Source of the DNA: Pseudomonas sp. AOB-7
Lineage (GTDB): Bacteria; Pseudomonadota; Gammaproteobacteria; Pseudomonadales; Pseudomonadaceae
Length of the DNA: 64,000 nt
Reading direction: 5' to 3'
NCBI RefSeq assembly: GCF_003696305.1
Contig: NZ_RFFK01000004.1
Span: 1-64,000, forward strand
The translations under genes were made by a program, and so were the position numbers. Positions 7,928 to 16,968 of this stretch are shown one piece after another. The first letter of the stretch is position 1; each line of letters opens with the position of its first letter. Under the pieces are notes generated by a model, which was not told where the DNA came from, ran no database searches, and was given only the letters and a program-made list of their open reading frames with translations.

Positions 7928-8254
7928 TCAGAAAGGCATTTTGAAGCCGGGGGGCAGCTGCATGCCTGCGGTCATGCCGGCCATCTTCTCCTGGCTGTTC
8001 TGCTCGACCTTGCGCACCGCGTCGTTGACCGCGGCGGCGATCAGGTCTTCGAGCACTTCCTTGTCTTCCTGCATCAGGCTGTCGTCCAGGGTGATGCGCT
8101 TGACGTCGTGGCGACCGGTCATCACCACGCTGACCAGGCCGGCGCCGGACTGGCCGGTGACTTCGGCGTTGGCCAGTTCTTCCTGCATCTTCTGCATCTT
8201 TTCCTGCATCTGCTGGGCCTGCTTCATCAGGCCGGCCATGCCACCTTTCATCAT
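7928..8254 (-). CDS. YbaB/EbfC family nucleoid-associated protein
   Basis: A 108-residue protein with the family pattern: an N-terminal Met/Gln-rich coiled coil ([21 protein letters not shown]), a small sheet domain with [17 protein letters not shown], and an acidic helical end. EbfC/YbaB dimers bind DNA as small tweezers and coat the nucleoid. It lies 24 bases downstream of dnaX and ahead of recR, the classic arrangement. Confidence 0.95.
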   Translation of the reverse strand: MMKGGMAGLMKQAQQMQEKMQKMQEELANAEVTGQSGAGLVSVVMTGRHDVKRITLDDSLMQEDKEVLEDLIAAAVNDAVRKVEQNSQEKMAGMTAGMQLPPGFKMPF

Positions 8255-8278
8255 CTCGGTATCCTCGGTGTTCGGGGG

Positions 8279-10366
8279 TTAACTGGGGGTGTCGATGGGC
8301 TCGATGCTGCCGTCGCGCACCTTGGCGGCGAACTGCTGGATCATCTGTTGCACCAGCGGGTCGGCCTGGATCGACGCCTCGGCGCTGCGCTGACGCTCGG
8401 CGCGGCGACGCGCGGCGGCCTGCGCCGGGGTTTCCTGCTCGGGCTTGCGCAGCTCGATGCGCAATTTGATGCTGCGCCCCTGCTGCTGGTTCAGCGCGTC
8501 ATTGAGGCGGCGCTGCTGGGTCGGGTTGAACAGCGCGCTGTGCGCCGGATCCAGGTGCAGCAGCCAATCGTCACCGTTGGCCTCGATCAGCGTGCAGTTG
8601 GCGGCGATGCTGCCGGTCATGCCGCCCAGGCCGAGCTGCGGGAACAGCGCCAGCCACTCGGCGGCCAGGCCGGTAGCCGGCTTGGCTGCGGGCAGGGGTT
8701 CGGCGGCGGCCGGCGCCGCGACCTCGGCCTGGCCGAAATCGTAATCCAGCGTCTCGGCGTCCATTTCCACATAGTCGTAATCGCCGAGCGGCGGCTCGTC
8801 CTCGTCGCCCTCCGCTGCGCCTGCCGCGGGTGGCTCGGCCGGGGCAGGCGGAGTTGCCGCTGGCGCTGCCTCGACCAGCGCTTCGGCGGCCGCAACGGCC
8901 GCCACTGGCTCGACCAGGGGCGCAGAGGGCATAGGTTCGCTGGCCGGTGCGGCAAGCGCCGGCGCTTCCCAGGGCAGGTCGCTTGCCGCGGCAGCTGGCT
9001 CGGGCTCAGGCTCGGCGGGCGGCGTGGCGCCGATCGCTGGGCTCGGCGGCTGAATCGGCTCGGGCTCGGCAACAGGCAGCGGCGCTGCTACCGGCGGGGC
9101 CGCGATCACCGGTGCCGGCGCGATGGGCGCCGGCGCGCTGACAACGGCTGCGGCAGGCGCGGCGGCAATGACGGCAGCCGGCGCCGCCATAGCGGGGCCG
9201 GCCACTGGGCTTGGTTGGGAATCAGCAGTGGCCTGGCTGATCCCCAAGGGCTTTAGCGTCACCCTCGGTGCATCGTCGGCATCGGCTGGACGGAAGGCCA
9301 GCATGCGCAACAGCACCATCTCGAAGCCGCCGCGTGGATCCGGCGCCAGCGGCAGGTCGCGACGGCCGATCAGGCCCATCTGGTAATAGAACTGCACGTC
9401 TTCGGCGGGCAGCGCCTGGGCCAGCTGCAACACCCGCTCGCGGTCGCCCTGGCCATTGTCCACTGCCTCCGGCAGGGCCTGGGCGATGGCCACGCGGTGC
9501 AGCACGTTGAGCATCTCGGCCAGCACGCCGTTCCAGTCGGGGCCCTGTTCGGCCAGGTGACGCACCGCCTCGATCACGCCCCGCGCATCGCCCTCGATCA
9601 GCGCATGCAGCACGCCGTAGACCTGGCCGTGATCCAGGGTACCGAGCATGGCGCGCACGTCGGCGGCCAGCACCTTGCCCTCGCCGAAGGCGATGGCCTG
9701 GTCGGTCAGGCTCATGGCGTCGCGCATCGAGCCGTCGGCGGCGCGGCCGAGCAGCCACAGCGCGTCGTCCTCGAACGGCACGTTCTCGGCAGTCAGTACG
9801 TGAGTCAGATGCTCGACCACCCGCTCCGGCGGCATGTTCTTCAGCGAGAACTGCAGGCAGCGCGACAGCACAGTGACCGGCAGCTTCTGCGGGTCGGTGG
9901 TGGCGAGGAGGAATTTGACGTGGGGCGGCGGCTCCTCCAAGGTCTTCAACAGGGCGTTGAACGAGCTGGTGGAGAGCATGTGCACTTCGTCGATCAGGTA
10001 GACCTTGAAGCGCCCGCGGCTCGGCGAATACTGCACGTTGTCGAGCAGTTCGCGGGTGTCCTCGACCTTGGTGCGGCTGGCGGCGTCCACTTCGATCAGG
10101 TCGACGAAGCGCCCCTCGTCGATCTCCCGGCACACCGAGCAGGTGCCGCAGGGCGTCGAGCTGATGCCGGTCTCGCAGTTCAGGCACTTGGCGATGATCC
10201 GCGCGATGGTGGTCTTGCCCACCCCGCGGGTGCCGGTGAACAGGTAGGCGTGGTGCAGGCGCTGGCTGTCCAGGGCGTTGATCAGGGCCTTGAGCACATG
10301 GGTCTGGCCGACCATTTCGCGGAACGAGCGCGGACGCCATTTACGTGCAAGAACCTGATAACTCAT
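8279..10366 (-). CDS. dnaX: DNA polymerase III subunits gamma/tau
   Basis: A 695-residue clamp-loader ATPase. Walker A GTRGVGKT is at 45-52, the zinc cysteines C61 to C79 follow, and the Walker B region reads LIDEVHML. Residues from about 375 to 540 form a Pro/Ala-rich linker, and the C-terminal domain for polymerase binding follows (KLRIELRKPEQETPAQ). The start MSYQVLARKWRP at 10366 is the family start; 19 upstream codons are discarded. I see no A-AAA-AAG slippery heptamer, so a gamma form by the E. coli mechanism is not supported. Confidence 0.97.
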   Translation of the reverse strand: MSYQVLARKWRPRSFREMVGQTHVLKALINALDSQRLHHAYLFTGTRGVGKTTIARIIAKCLNCETGISSTPCGTCSVCREIDEGRFVDLIEVDAASRTKVEDTRELLDNVQYSPSRGRFKVYLIDEVHMLSTSSFNALLKTLEEPPPHVKFLLATTDPQKLPVTVLSRCLQFSLKNMPPERVVEHLTHVLTAENVPFEDDALWLLGRAADGSMRDAMSLTDQAIAFGEGKVLAADVRAMLGTLDHGQVYGVLHALIEGDARGVIEAVRHLAEQGPDWNGVLAEMLNVLHRVAIAQALPEAVDNGQGDRERVLQLAQALPAEDVQFYYQMGLIGRRDLPLAPDPRGGFEMVLLRMLAFRPADADDAPRVTLKPLGISQATADSQPSPVAGPAMAAPAAVIAAAPAAAVVSAPAPIAPAPVIAAPPVAAPLPVAEPEPIQPPSPAIGATPPAEPEPEPAAAASDLPWEAPALAAPASEPMPSAPLVEPVAAVAAAEALVEAAPAATPPAPAEPPAAGAAEGDEDEPPLGDYDYVEMDAETLDYDFGQAEVAAPAAAEPLPAAKPATGLAAEWLALFPQLGLGGMTGSIAANCTLIEANGDDWLLHLDPAHSALFNPTQQRRLNDALNQQQGRSIKLRIELRKPEQETPAQAAARRRAERQRSAEASIQADPLVQQMIQQFAAKVRDGSIEPIDTPS

Positions 10367-10682
10367 GGAAAACCGTCGTATGAGGAAAGCAAAGTGGGCT
10401 AATCCTAGCGGAGCGACCGGCAAATTGCATCCGCCGCCCGCGCCCGCCCTCTGGCGCGCGGCACGGAGGAAAAATGTCGCTGGCTAATTCTTGACCAAGC
10501 CGTTACCATACGCCGCGTTCGTACCACGCTGTAAGTCATTCGGGCCTCGCGCCCTCTCGCTGGTTTCCCGGTTCAACGCGTAGCACGCCGCTGCTGCCGC
10601 CCTCCCCGATCCCACCTGCTGACTGATCAGGCCGACTCGCCACCTGGCGCAGTGCTTTGCCTGCCTCCGACGTACCGACCCG

Positions 10683-10711
10683 TTGAAGAACCGTAACATC
10701 GGAACTTTATC
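10683..10711 (+). promoter_or_regulatory. Sigma-70 type promoter candidate for the small gene pair
   Basis: TTGAAG at 10683-10688 and TTTATC at 10706-10711 are separated by 17 bases, about 100 bases before the first small gene. The rest of the 455-base spacer between dnaX and this gene must also hold the dnaX promoter on the other strand; I could not place that with confidence. Confidence 0.4.
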
Positions 10712-10821
10712 GTGCTAATCAAGCTCCGAGCAGGTTCATGCCAATGGCCATAGCAGGCCGACCTCATGGAGCAATATTCCGCGCACTGACGCGCAGCTGT
10801 TTTTAGGAAGTACCCAGAAAA

Positions 10822-11043
10822 ATGAATACTCAACATCAGATTCAGGATGCCATTGGCACCCTAACCCGCGCCTTCGCGCCCTTCGACTGCCGCATCCAGG
10901 CCACTCGCAAGGGCAGCTTCAGCTTCACCCTGGTCAACCAGGCCGGCATCGCCCAGTACAGTCAGCGGCTGTACCCCGGTCAGTACAGCGGTGAATCGCT
11001 GCAGCGCGTGATCGAGCGCACCAAACAGTCGCTGACCGCCTGA
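10822..11043 (+). CDS. Small conserved-looking protein, DUF3509-like
   Basis: A 73-residue soluble protein with no signal peptide or membrane segment. Its core (FAPF..., RKGSFSFTL, YSQRLYPGQ) lines up with the product of the next gene, so the two are probably paralogues. Both remind me of the Pseudomonas-restricted DUF3509 family, whose function is unknown. Low-spaced ribosome site GGAAGTACCCAGAAAA precedes the ATG. Confidence 0.7.
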   Translation: MNTQHQIQDAIGTLTRAFAPFDCRIQATRKGSFSFTLVNQAGIAQYSQRLYPGQYSGESLQRVIERTKQSLTA

Positions 11044-11097
11044 ACTTACCCAGGTTCCGCGGGTCACAGAGTGTCACCCTCAGGATGGAGTAAGGTC

Positions 11098-11385
11098 ATG
11101 GAACTCACCAACCAGCAACTCGTCGAGCGTCTGTTCAGCCCGCTGCGCGCCAGTTTCAGCCCGCCGCGCCCGGATGGCAGCATCGTCCTCGCCCTGCTCG
11201 ACGAGAGCGACAGCACGGTCTACAGCCGCGTGCTCGGCAAACCCCAGCTCGAAGACCGCGACGCCTTCGCCCAGGGCCTGGAGGAAATCCGCCTGGAACT
11301 GGCGGTGCGCGCCGGCAATATCCCCGCCGACCTGCGCAAGACCCTCAAGGAACAGGACAGCGTGCTCAGCTATCGCCTGGCCTGA
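11098..11385 (+). CDS. Small protein, paralogue of the preceding gene product (DUF3509-like)
   Basis: A 95-residue soluble protein. Its middle part (FSPP-RPDGSIVLALLDE, YSRVLGKPQL) matches the pattern of the preceding small protein, followed by a longer charged helical C-terminus (GLEEIRLELAVRAG). The ATG at 11098 has GGAGTAAGG upstream; an in-frame GTG at 11071 is less likely. It sits 54 bases after its paralogue and ends at a strong terminator. No function is known to me. Confidence 0.75.
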   Translation: MELTNQQLVERLFSPLRASFSPPRPDGSIVLALLDESDSTVYSRVLGKPQLEDRDAFAQGLEEIRLELAVRAGNIPADLRKTLKEQDSVLSYRLA

Positions 11386-11400
11386 GCCTCGCAGACCGCA

Positions 11401-11428
11401 AAGCCCGCGCCCGTCGCGGGCTTTTTCT
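11401..11428 (+). terminator. Rho-independent terminator of the small gene pair
   Basis: A 9-base stem AAGCCCGCG/CGCGGGCTT with a 5-base loop runs directly into a T tract, 16 bases after the stop codon. Confidence 0.9.
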
Positions 11429-11511
11429 TGCGCGCAGGAAAACGCCGCCACTGGCAGATGCTGATAAAGAGGAGGAATTGCGGAGACCCGGCGGACGCCG
11501 GAGAAACTGGA

Positions 11512-11622
11512 GGTGGACCCCACCAGCCACACCCCGGCACTCGATGTCACCGCTGCGGCTGCTCCCTTCCGGGCCTGACCGGGTTCACGGCTGATCAATG
11601 CGAGGGGACCGGCAGGGCCACC
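11512..11622 (-). ncRNA. ffs: 4.5S signal recognition particle RNA
   Basis: The minus strand carries the diagnostic SRP core GGTCAGGCCCGGAAGGGAGC with the tetraloop arm, and the flanks pair back to form a long rod: GGTGG at the 5' end pairs with CCACC at the 3' end. It is the small bacterial SRP type, which binds Ffh and targets nascent inner-membrane proteins. Ends are approximate. A GC-palindrome (CCGGCGTCCGCCGG) follows at about 11489-11502 and may end transcription. Confidence 0.93.
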
Positions 11623-11654
11623 ATAACGCTGCCCGCCTGGCGACGGGCCGCGCC

Positions 11655-11682
11655 ATTGTAGCGACTAAACGCAAAGTTACAA
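11655..11682 (-). promoter_or_regulatory. Promoter of the 4.5S RNA gene
   Basis: On the minus strand TTGTAA and TACAAT are 16 bases apart, followed by a very GC-rich discriminator (GGCGCGGCCCG), a feature of growth-rate and ppGpp controlled stable RNA promoters. It lies about 30 bases upstream of the mature 5' end, so a short leader would be trimmed. Confidence 0.65.
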
Positions 11683-11716
11683 CCGCTTCAATCACTTAGA
11701 TTAGTCGGTTGCCTAT

Positions 11717-13351
11717 TCAGACACGGAAACGGCCCACCAGCTGGGCCAGCCCATGGGACAGCTCGGACAGGTGTCGGCTGGCGCGGGTGCTCTGCTCCGA
11801 GGTCTGCGCCGCCTCGTTGGACAGCTCGCGGATATCGCTGATATTGCGCGCGATCTCCTCGGTGACGCTGCTCTGCTCCTCGCAGGCGGTGGCGATCTGC
11901 GCGGCCATGTCGTTGATGCGTTGCACCGAATCGCCGGTGACGCTCAGCGCCTGGTCGACCCCGGCGGCCTGTTCGACGCTCTGCCGCGCCCGCGCGCTGC
12001 CCGAATGGGTGGCCTTGACCGCGTTCTGCACGCCGACCTGCAGGCGCTCGATCATCTGCTGGATGTCCTTGGTCGATTCCTGGGTGCGCGCCGCCAGGGC
12101 GCGCACCTCGTCGGCGACCACGGCGAAGCCACGACCCTGCTCGCCAGCCCGCGCCGCCTCGATGGCGGCATTGAGCGCCAGGAGGTTGGTCTGCTCGGCG
12201 ATGCCCTTGATCACCGCCAGCACCGCGCCAATGTTGGCGGTTTCCTGTTCCAGGGTCTGGATGGTGTCGGAGGCGCTTTCCACCTCCTGGGCCAGCTGGC
12301 GAATCGAATGGATGGTGGCGCCGACCACCTCGGCGCCCTCGCGCGACTGCACCTCGGCATGGCGGGCGGCATCAGCGGCGTTCTGCGCGTTGCGCGCCAC
12401 CTCGTGCACCGCCGCGCTCATCTCGGTGGCGGCGGTGCTGACCTGATCCACCGCGGCATGTTCGCTGCTGATCAGCCGATCGTTGGCCGCGGCCATGCCG
12501 GCCAGGCTCTGCGCCGAGTCGGCCACCTCGCCGGTGACCCGGCCGACTTCCTTGATCAGCGGCTGCAGCTTGTCGAGAAAGCGGTTGAAGGCATGGCTGA
12601 GCTTGCCCAGCTCGTCCTTCGACAGCACGTCGAGGCGCACCCGCAGGTCGCCGTCGCCATCGGCGATCTGCTCGATGCGGTACAGCAGGTTGTGCAGCGG
12701 CCGGGTCACCAGCAGCGGAAAGCCCAGCACCAGCACCAGGCACACGCCCAGGCCGATGGCGATGATCAGCCCCTGCTGCCAGGCCAGTGCCTCGCCGCGG
12801 GCGATGGCGGCGGTGCCGACCGCGTTGGCGGCGCCATCTTCCAGCTCGCCGAGCTTGTCGATGGCGGTGCGCGCCGCCTCGAACTGCGCCTCGCTGTCGC
12901 CGAAGCTGAGCCGGCTGGCGCCGTCCGGATCGCTGGCGGCCAGTTCCAGCACCCGCTGCGAGGTGGCCTTCCAGCGCTCGAAACCACGGTCGAACTCGGC
13001 CACCAGCGCCAGCGCCTCGCTGCCCGGCTGCATGTCGGCGAACCTGTGCACGCGGTCGTAGGCCTGCTGCAGGTTCTCGGCATGGGCCGCCTTGAGCCCG
13101 GCGACATGCGCGCTGGCGCCTTCGCCCAGCAGGCTGCGCTCGGCGACGAAGGCCTGATAGAGGTCGCGGTCGGCGTTGAGCAGCAGGCTGATGGCGGGCA
13201 GATGGCGGTTGGTCAGGGTGGTGCTGGATTCGGCCACCTGGGCGATACCGCGCATGCCGAGCACGCCCATGGTGACCAGCAAGGCGGCCAGCAGCAGGAT
13301 GGGCAAGGCGATTTTCCAGCGAAAGCCGAGGTCGGCGAAGGCGCGCAACAT
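11717..13351 (-). CDS. Methyl-accepting chemotaxis protein
   Basis: A 544-residue chemoreceptor: first membrane helix at about 15-35, a periplasmic four-helix-bundle type sensor (36-188), second membrane helix at about 190-210 ([17 protein letters not shown]), a HAMP linker, then the cytoplasmic coiled coil with the hairpin tip motif [20 protein letters not shown] around 390. It passes ligand signals to CheA/CheW. No C-terminal CheR/CheB docking pentapeptide is seen. The ligand is unknown; no chemotaxis genes are adjacent. Confidence 0.95.
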   Translation of the reverse strand: MLRAFADLGFRWKIALPILLLAALLVTMGVLGMRGIAQVAESSTTLTNRHLPAISLLLNADRDLYQAFVAERSLLGEGASAHVAGLKAAHAENLQQAYDRVHRFADMQPGSEALALVAEFDRGFERWKATSQRVLELAASDPDGASRLSFGDSEAQFEAARTAIDKLGELEDGAANAVGTAAIARGEALAWQQGLIIAIGLGVCLVLVLGFPLLVTRPLHNLLYRIEQIADGDGDLRVRLDVLSKDELGKLSHAFNRFLDKLQPLIKEVGRVTGEVADSAQSLAGMAAANDRLISSEHAAVDQVSTAATEMSAAVHEVARNAQNAADAARHAEVQSREGAEVVGATIHSIRQLAQEVESASDTIQTLEQETANIGAVLAVIKGIAEQTNLLALNAAIEAARAGEQGRGFAVVADEVRALAARTQESTKDIQQMIERLQVGVQNAVKATHSGSARARQSVEQAAGVDQALSVTGDSVQRINDMAAQIATACEEQSSVTEEIARNISDIRELSNEAAQTSEQSTRASRHLSELSHGLAQLVGRFRV

Positions 13352-13545
13352 GATGGCACTCCGGTACTAGCCAGGTACCAGTAGCTTAGACGAGGCGCAC
13401 CGGCGCACCGCCCGGCCGACCAAATGCCGCGACAAGCCGCGGCTTTCGGCTAGCCTTGGCTGGCACCCCGCGCAACTCGTCGCATCCCGCAGTCCGGCCC
13501 TGATGAGCAGTCCCGAGGCACGCGCGCACCCGTTCAGGAGCGCCC

Positions 13546-15153
13546 ATGGCCAACCCGCACAGCCCCTTCCACCCGATCATCTACGTGCGCGGCTACGCCA
13601 TGACGCCCGGCGAGATCGACCAGACCAGCGCCGACCCCTTCTGCGGTTTCAACCTCGGCTCCACCGTGTACCGCGCGGTGGCGGAGAAGACGCGTCAGCC
13701 GCGCAAGTTCGTCTTCGAGTCGCCGGTGATCCGCCTGGCCTCGGAGTTCGGCTACCAGGACGTGTACGAGGACGGCTACGACATCCTCGACCCGGAATGG
13801 GCGGCCAACCCGGACAACCGCATGGGCAGCCGTTCGATCATCGTCTACCGCTACTACGACGAGGCCTCACGCCTGCTCGGCATCGGCAGCACGCCGAGCC
13901 TGGAGGTGTTCGCCGGCAAGCTCGGCGAGCTGATCCTCAAGGTGCGCGAGCTGGTCTGCGGCAACCCGAAGAACGCCATCGCCGCCGCGGACTTTCGCTG
14001 CTACCTGGTCGCCCACTCCATGGGCGGCCTGGTCTGCCGTGGCCTGCTGCAGAACCCCAAGCTCGACCCCAAGGGCGCGGCGAAGCTGGTGGACAAGGTG
14101 TTCACCTACGCCACCCCGCACAACGGCATCGACCTGCTCGGCATCAATCCGCCGAGCTGGCTGAGCCTGAGCGACATCAGCAATTTCAACCGCGAGCGCC
14201 TGGCCGGCTTCCTCGGCCTGGAGGCCGCCTACCAGGCCACCGAGCGGGTCGACTGGCTGCCCGAGACGCGCTTTGCGTCCAAGCGCTTCTTCTGCATGGT
14301 CGGCACCAACCGCCTGGACTACGAGGCCGGCCTGGGCCTGTCGCGCACCTTCGCCGGCCACGGCAGCGACGGCCTGGTGCGCATCGACAACGCCACCCTG
14401 TGCGGCCTCGACGCCCAGGGCAAGCCGGGCGCGCCCTGCGCCAAGGCGTTCGCCTACCGCGCGCATTCCGGCTACTTCGGCATAGTCAACAGCGAGGAGG
14501 CCTACCAGAACCTCAGCCGTTTCCTGTTCGGCGACGTGCGCGTGGACATCTGGGCCGAGGTCGACGCCATCGTGCTGCCCAAGGAACTGCGCAAGGCCGA
14601 GGCCCAGGGCCAGACGGTCAACGCCCTGTATCAGTTCGAGGTGCTCGCCGCGCCGCGCGGCAAGCTGTGGTACCTCAGCCGGCGCACCGCCGAGGAGGAC
14701 TCGGTGGCCTGCCTGGCGCACCAGCACTGGCTCAAGGCGCCGAAGCAGCACGGCAAGCTGTACCTCGGCAGCCTGTTTCTCGCCGACCGCGCGCGGGTCA
14801 ACCAGCGGCGCAAGGGCCTGGCCTACACCCTGACGTTCAACGTGCGGGTGCCGGACTACGAGGTGGAGCGCAAACTCTGGGTCAACCAGCACTACGAGGG
14901 CAGCTACCTGTTCCGCAACAGCCTGGTGCTGGAAATCACCCCGCCCGGCGCCGCCGGCGGCGACTGGCAGGTGCACCACGCCTGGCAGAACCAGGGCGTG
15001 CATGCCGCCAACCAGGCACTCGGCGGCACCCTGCAGGCCGACGGCAGCCTGGAAATTCGCCTGCCCTTTGACAGCGCCAGCGAGCCGGGCATCCGCGGCC
15101 AGCTGCGCTTTTTGCTCGCCCGCTGGAACCAGCAGCCCGGAGCCGACGACTAA
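13546..15153 (+). CDS. Putative PGAP1/lipase-like alpha/beta hydrolase
   Basis: A 535-residue protein. YLVAHSMGGLVCRGLL at 153-168 contains the nucleophile elbow with Ser158, and IIYVRGY near the start replaces the usual oxyanion-hole loop. A histidine in YRAHSGYFG may complete the triad. The second half (from about 340) is a beta-rich domain I do not recognise. There is no signal peptide, so it is probably cytoplasmic. Substrate unknown; an esterase or acyl-hydrolase activity is inferred. It stands alone between the chemoreceptor and HU genes. Confidence 0.7.
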   Translation: MANPHSPFHPIIYVRGYAMTPGEIDQTSADPFCGFNLGSTVYRAVAEKTRQPRKFVFESPVIRLASEFGYQDVYEDGYDILDPEWAANPDNRMGSRSIIVYRYYDEASRLLGIGSTPSLEVFAGKLGELILKVRELVCGNPKNAIAAADFRCYLVAHSMGGLVCRGLLQNPKLDPKGAAKLVDKVFTYATPHNGIDLLGINPPSWLSLSDISNFNRERLAGFLGLEAAYQATERVDWLPETRFASKRFFCMVGTNRLDYEAGLGLSRTFAGHGSDGLVRIDNATLCGLDAQGKPGAPCAKAFAYRAHSGYFGIVNSEEAYQNLSRFLFGDVRVDIWAEVDAIVLPKELRKAEAQGQTVNALYQFEVLAAPRGKLWYLSRRTAEEDSVACLAHQHWLKAPKQHGKLYLGSLFLADRARVNQRRKGLAYTLTFNVRVPDYEVERKLWVNQHYEGSYLFRNSLVLEITPPGAAGGDWQVHHAWQNQGVHAANQALGGTLQADGSLEIRLPFDSASEPGIRGQLRFLLARWNQQPGADD

Positions 15154-15280
15154 TGCCAGTTCACCGCCGCGCCCGAGCGCCGGCTTTTGTGCTAGCGTTC
15201 CCCCGCTTTCGGCCACAGCGCCCGGGCCAGAGAGGCCCGGCACCGCGGCCGAAACCCTCACCCGAAAATGGAGTTACATC

Positions 15281-15559
15281 ATGGCAATCACCAAAGACCA
15301 ACTGATCGGCGACCTGGCCGAGGCCATCGACCTGCCGAAGACCTCGGTACGCGCCCTGCTCGATCAGCTGGGCGAAATTGTCAGCGACGCGCTGGAAAAC
15401 GACGGCGAGATCACCCTGCCCGGCGTCGGCAAGCTGAAGGTCAGCGAGCGCCCGGCACGCACCGGCCGCAACCCGCAGACCGGCAAGGCCATCGAGATCG
15501 CCGCGAAAAAGGTGGTCAAGCTGGTACCGGCCAAGGCGCTGACCGACGCGCTGAACTGA
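15281..15559 (+). CDS. HU-family DNA-binding protein
   Basis: A 92-residue histone-like protein with the family layout: dimerising helices (LIGDLAEAIDLPKTSVRALLDQLGEI), the strand segment ITLPGVGKLKVSERPARTGRNPQTG that makes the DNA-clasping arm, and a C-terminal helix. ATG at 15281 follows GGAG at good spacing. It differs from typical HupA/HupB in detail (IDLPKTSV), so it may be a secondary HU. A perfect hairpin follows the gene. Confidence 0.95.
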   Translation: MAITKDQLIGDLAEAIDLPKTSVRALLDQLGEIVSDALENDGEITLPGVGKLKVSERPARTGRNPQTGKAIEIAAKKVVKLVPAKALTDALN

Positions 15560-15568
15560 GTCCCCGCC

Positions 15569-15594
15569 GGCCGCGGCTGCCATCAGCCGCGGCC
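15569..15594. terminator. Hairpin after the HU gene
   Basis: A perfect 11-base stem (GGCCGCGGCTG and its complement) with a 4-base loop begins 9 bases after the stop. There is no T tract, so it may be a transcript-stabilising hairpin and not an intrinsic terminator. Confidence 0.5.
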
Positions 15595-15720
15595 GACTCC
15601 CGCCCCCTCCGCCCTCCCCGCGTGCACGCACAATCACCCTGTGCGGTTTTCGACTAGAGTGAACAGGCCGGCACGCAGACGCTGCCCGCCACCTCGGCAG
15701 CCGTGAAGTTGGGGGGAACC

Positions 15721-16968
15721 GTGCGCACGCTGATCGCCTGTCTTTTCTGCCTACTCTGGTTGAGCGGCTGTTCGAGCCAGCCCGCCCAGGACGGCTTGCT
15801 CGCCAGATCGGCCGAGCTGCTGAGCAAGACCGGCGAGCTGATCAGCCAACAGGCGCAGAGCCTGGGCAACTGGGGCGCCTCGCAGAACAACGCGCAGTAC
15901 GACCGGGAACTGGCGCAGCTGTTCGACCAGCCCTATATCGCCCCGCTGACGCATTACCTGGACCAGCATGGTAGCGACGCCAGCCGCGCCGAGCACCTGC
16001 GCCAGGTGGTGGAAGAGCGCCAGCGCCGCTGCCAGCGCGTCGCCAGTCGCTACGCCGAACGCGACAAGACCCCGGCCACGCTGCAACAGATGCGCGCCAG
16101 CTATGGCGACTCCTGCCAGGAACAGATCGAACAGTTCGCCGCCCTGCTGCCGCCTGCCCGACCAGGCGCGACACCGCGCCCCGCCGTCAATAGCGCCCAA
16201 CCGCGTCCTCGCGTCGCCCCCCCGGCGGTATCGCCTGGGATCGACCGCCAGCAGGCCAACGACTGCTACCTGCTGTTCACCATCAAGAACTACAGCCAGG
16301 CCCGCGACGCCTGCCTGGGGCCGGCCGCAGCCGGCGACGGCAAAGCGCAGTACAACCTGTCGGTGATCGCCAGCAGCCTGGGGAACTACCCCGAGGCACT
16401 GCACTGGGCGCGCCGCGCCGCCGAGCGTTCGCCCGACGGCTGCTACCAGCTCGGCGAGCTGTATCTGCGCGGCCAGGGCATCGAGCAGAACCCGGCCAGC
16501 GCCCTGAGCTGGTTCGAGCAGGCCGCGGAGCAGGGCCTGGCGCGCGCCCAGTACCAGAGCGCGCGGATGCACCAGCACGGCCAGGGCGCCGCGCCGAACC
16601 CGAGCAAGGCCCGTCAACGCTTCGAACAGGCCGCGCGCCAGGGGCATCGCGACGCGCAGCTCGCCCTCGGCCTGCTCTACCTGCACGGCGAGGGCATCGC
16701 CGTCGACAACGGCAAGGCGCGCGACTGGCTGCTGCGCGCCGCGCGCCAGGGCAGCGGCGCGGCGCAGTACCAGCTCGGCGAGCTGTATGCCGAAGGCCGC
16801 GGCGTGCCCCCCGATGCCGCGGCCGCCTATGTCTGGCTGAGCCTGGCCCGGGACAACGGCGAGCCGCGCGCCGCAGCCAGGCTGCAGCAGCTGCGCGCGC
16901 AGCTCGACGATGCGCAGATCGCCCAGGCTCAGCAGCGGGTACGCCGGACCCTGGAGCAACAGCGCTGA
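15721..16968 (+). CDS. Sel1-repeat (TPR-like) lipoprotein
   Basis: A 415-residue protein. The GTG at 15721 is chosen because GGGGGGAA precedes it and the signal peptide then starts properly; a GTG at 15703 lacks one. The lipobox LSGC (Cys near 17) marks it for lipid attachment. An N-terminal helical part is followed by about five Sel1 repeats from residue 185 (QLGELYLRGQGIEQNPASAL, LYLHGEGIAVDNGKA, YAEGRGVPPDAAAAY). Such proteins are scaffolds for protein partners. Its stop overlaps the start of the GGDEF/EAL gene, so the two are translated together and may interact. Confidence 0.88.
   Translation: MRTLIACLFCLLWLSGCSSQPAQDGLLARSAELLSKTGELISQQAQSLGNWGASQNNAQYDRELAQLFDQPYIAPLTHYLDQHGSDASRAEHLRQVVEERQRRCQRVASRYAERDKTPATLQQMRASYGDSCQEQIEQFAALLPPARPGATPRPAVNSAQPRPRVAPPAVSPGIDRQQANDCYLLFTIKNYSQARDACLGPAAAGDGKAQYNLSVIASSLGNYPEALHWARRAAERSPDGCYQLGELYLRGQGIEQNPASALSWFEQAAEQGLARAQYQSARMHQHGQGAAPNPSKARQRFEQAARQGHRDAQLALGLLYLHGEGIAVDNGKARDWLLRAARQGSGAAQYQLGELYAEGRGVPPDAAAAYVWLSLARDNGEPRAAARLQQLRAQLDDAQIAQAQQRVRRTLEQQR

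Noticed and set aside
8279..10366. Programmed frameshift producing a gamma form of DnaX
   Set aside because: I found no A-AAA-AAG heptamer with a downstream hairpin in the expected region.
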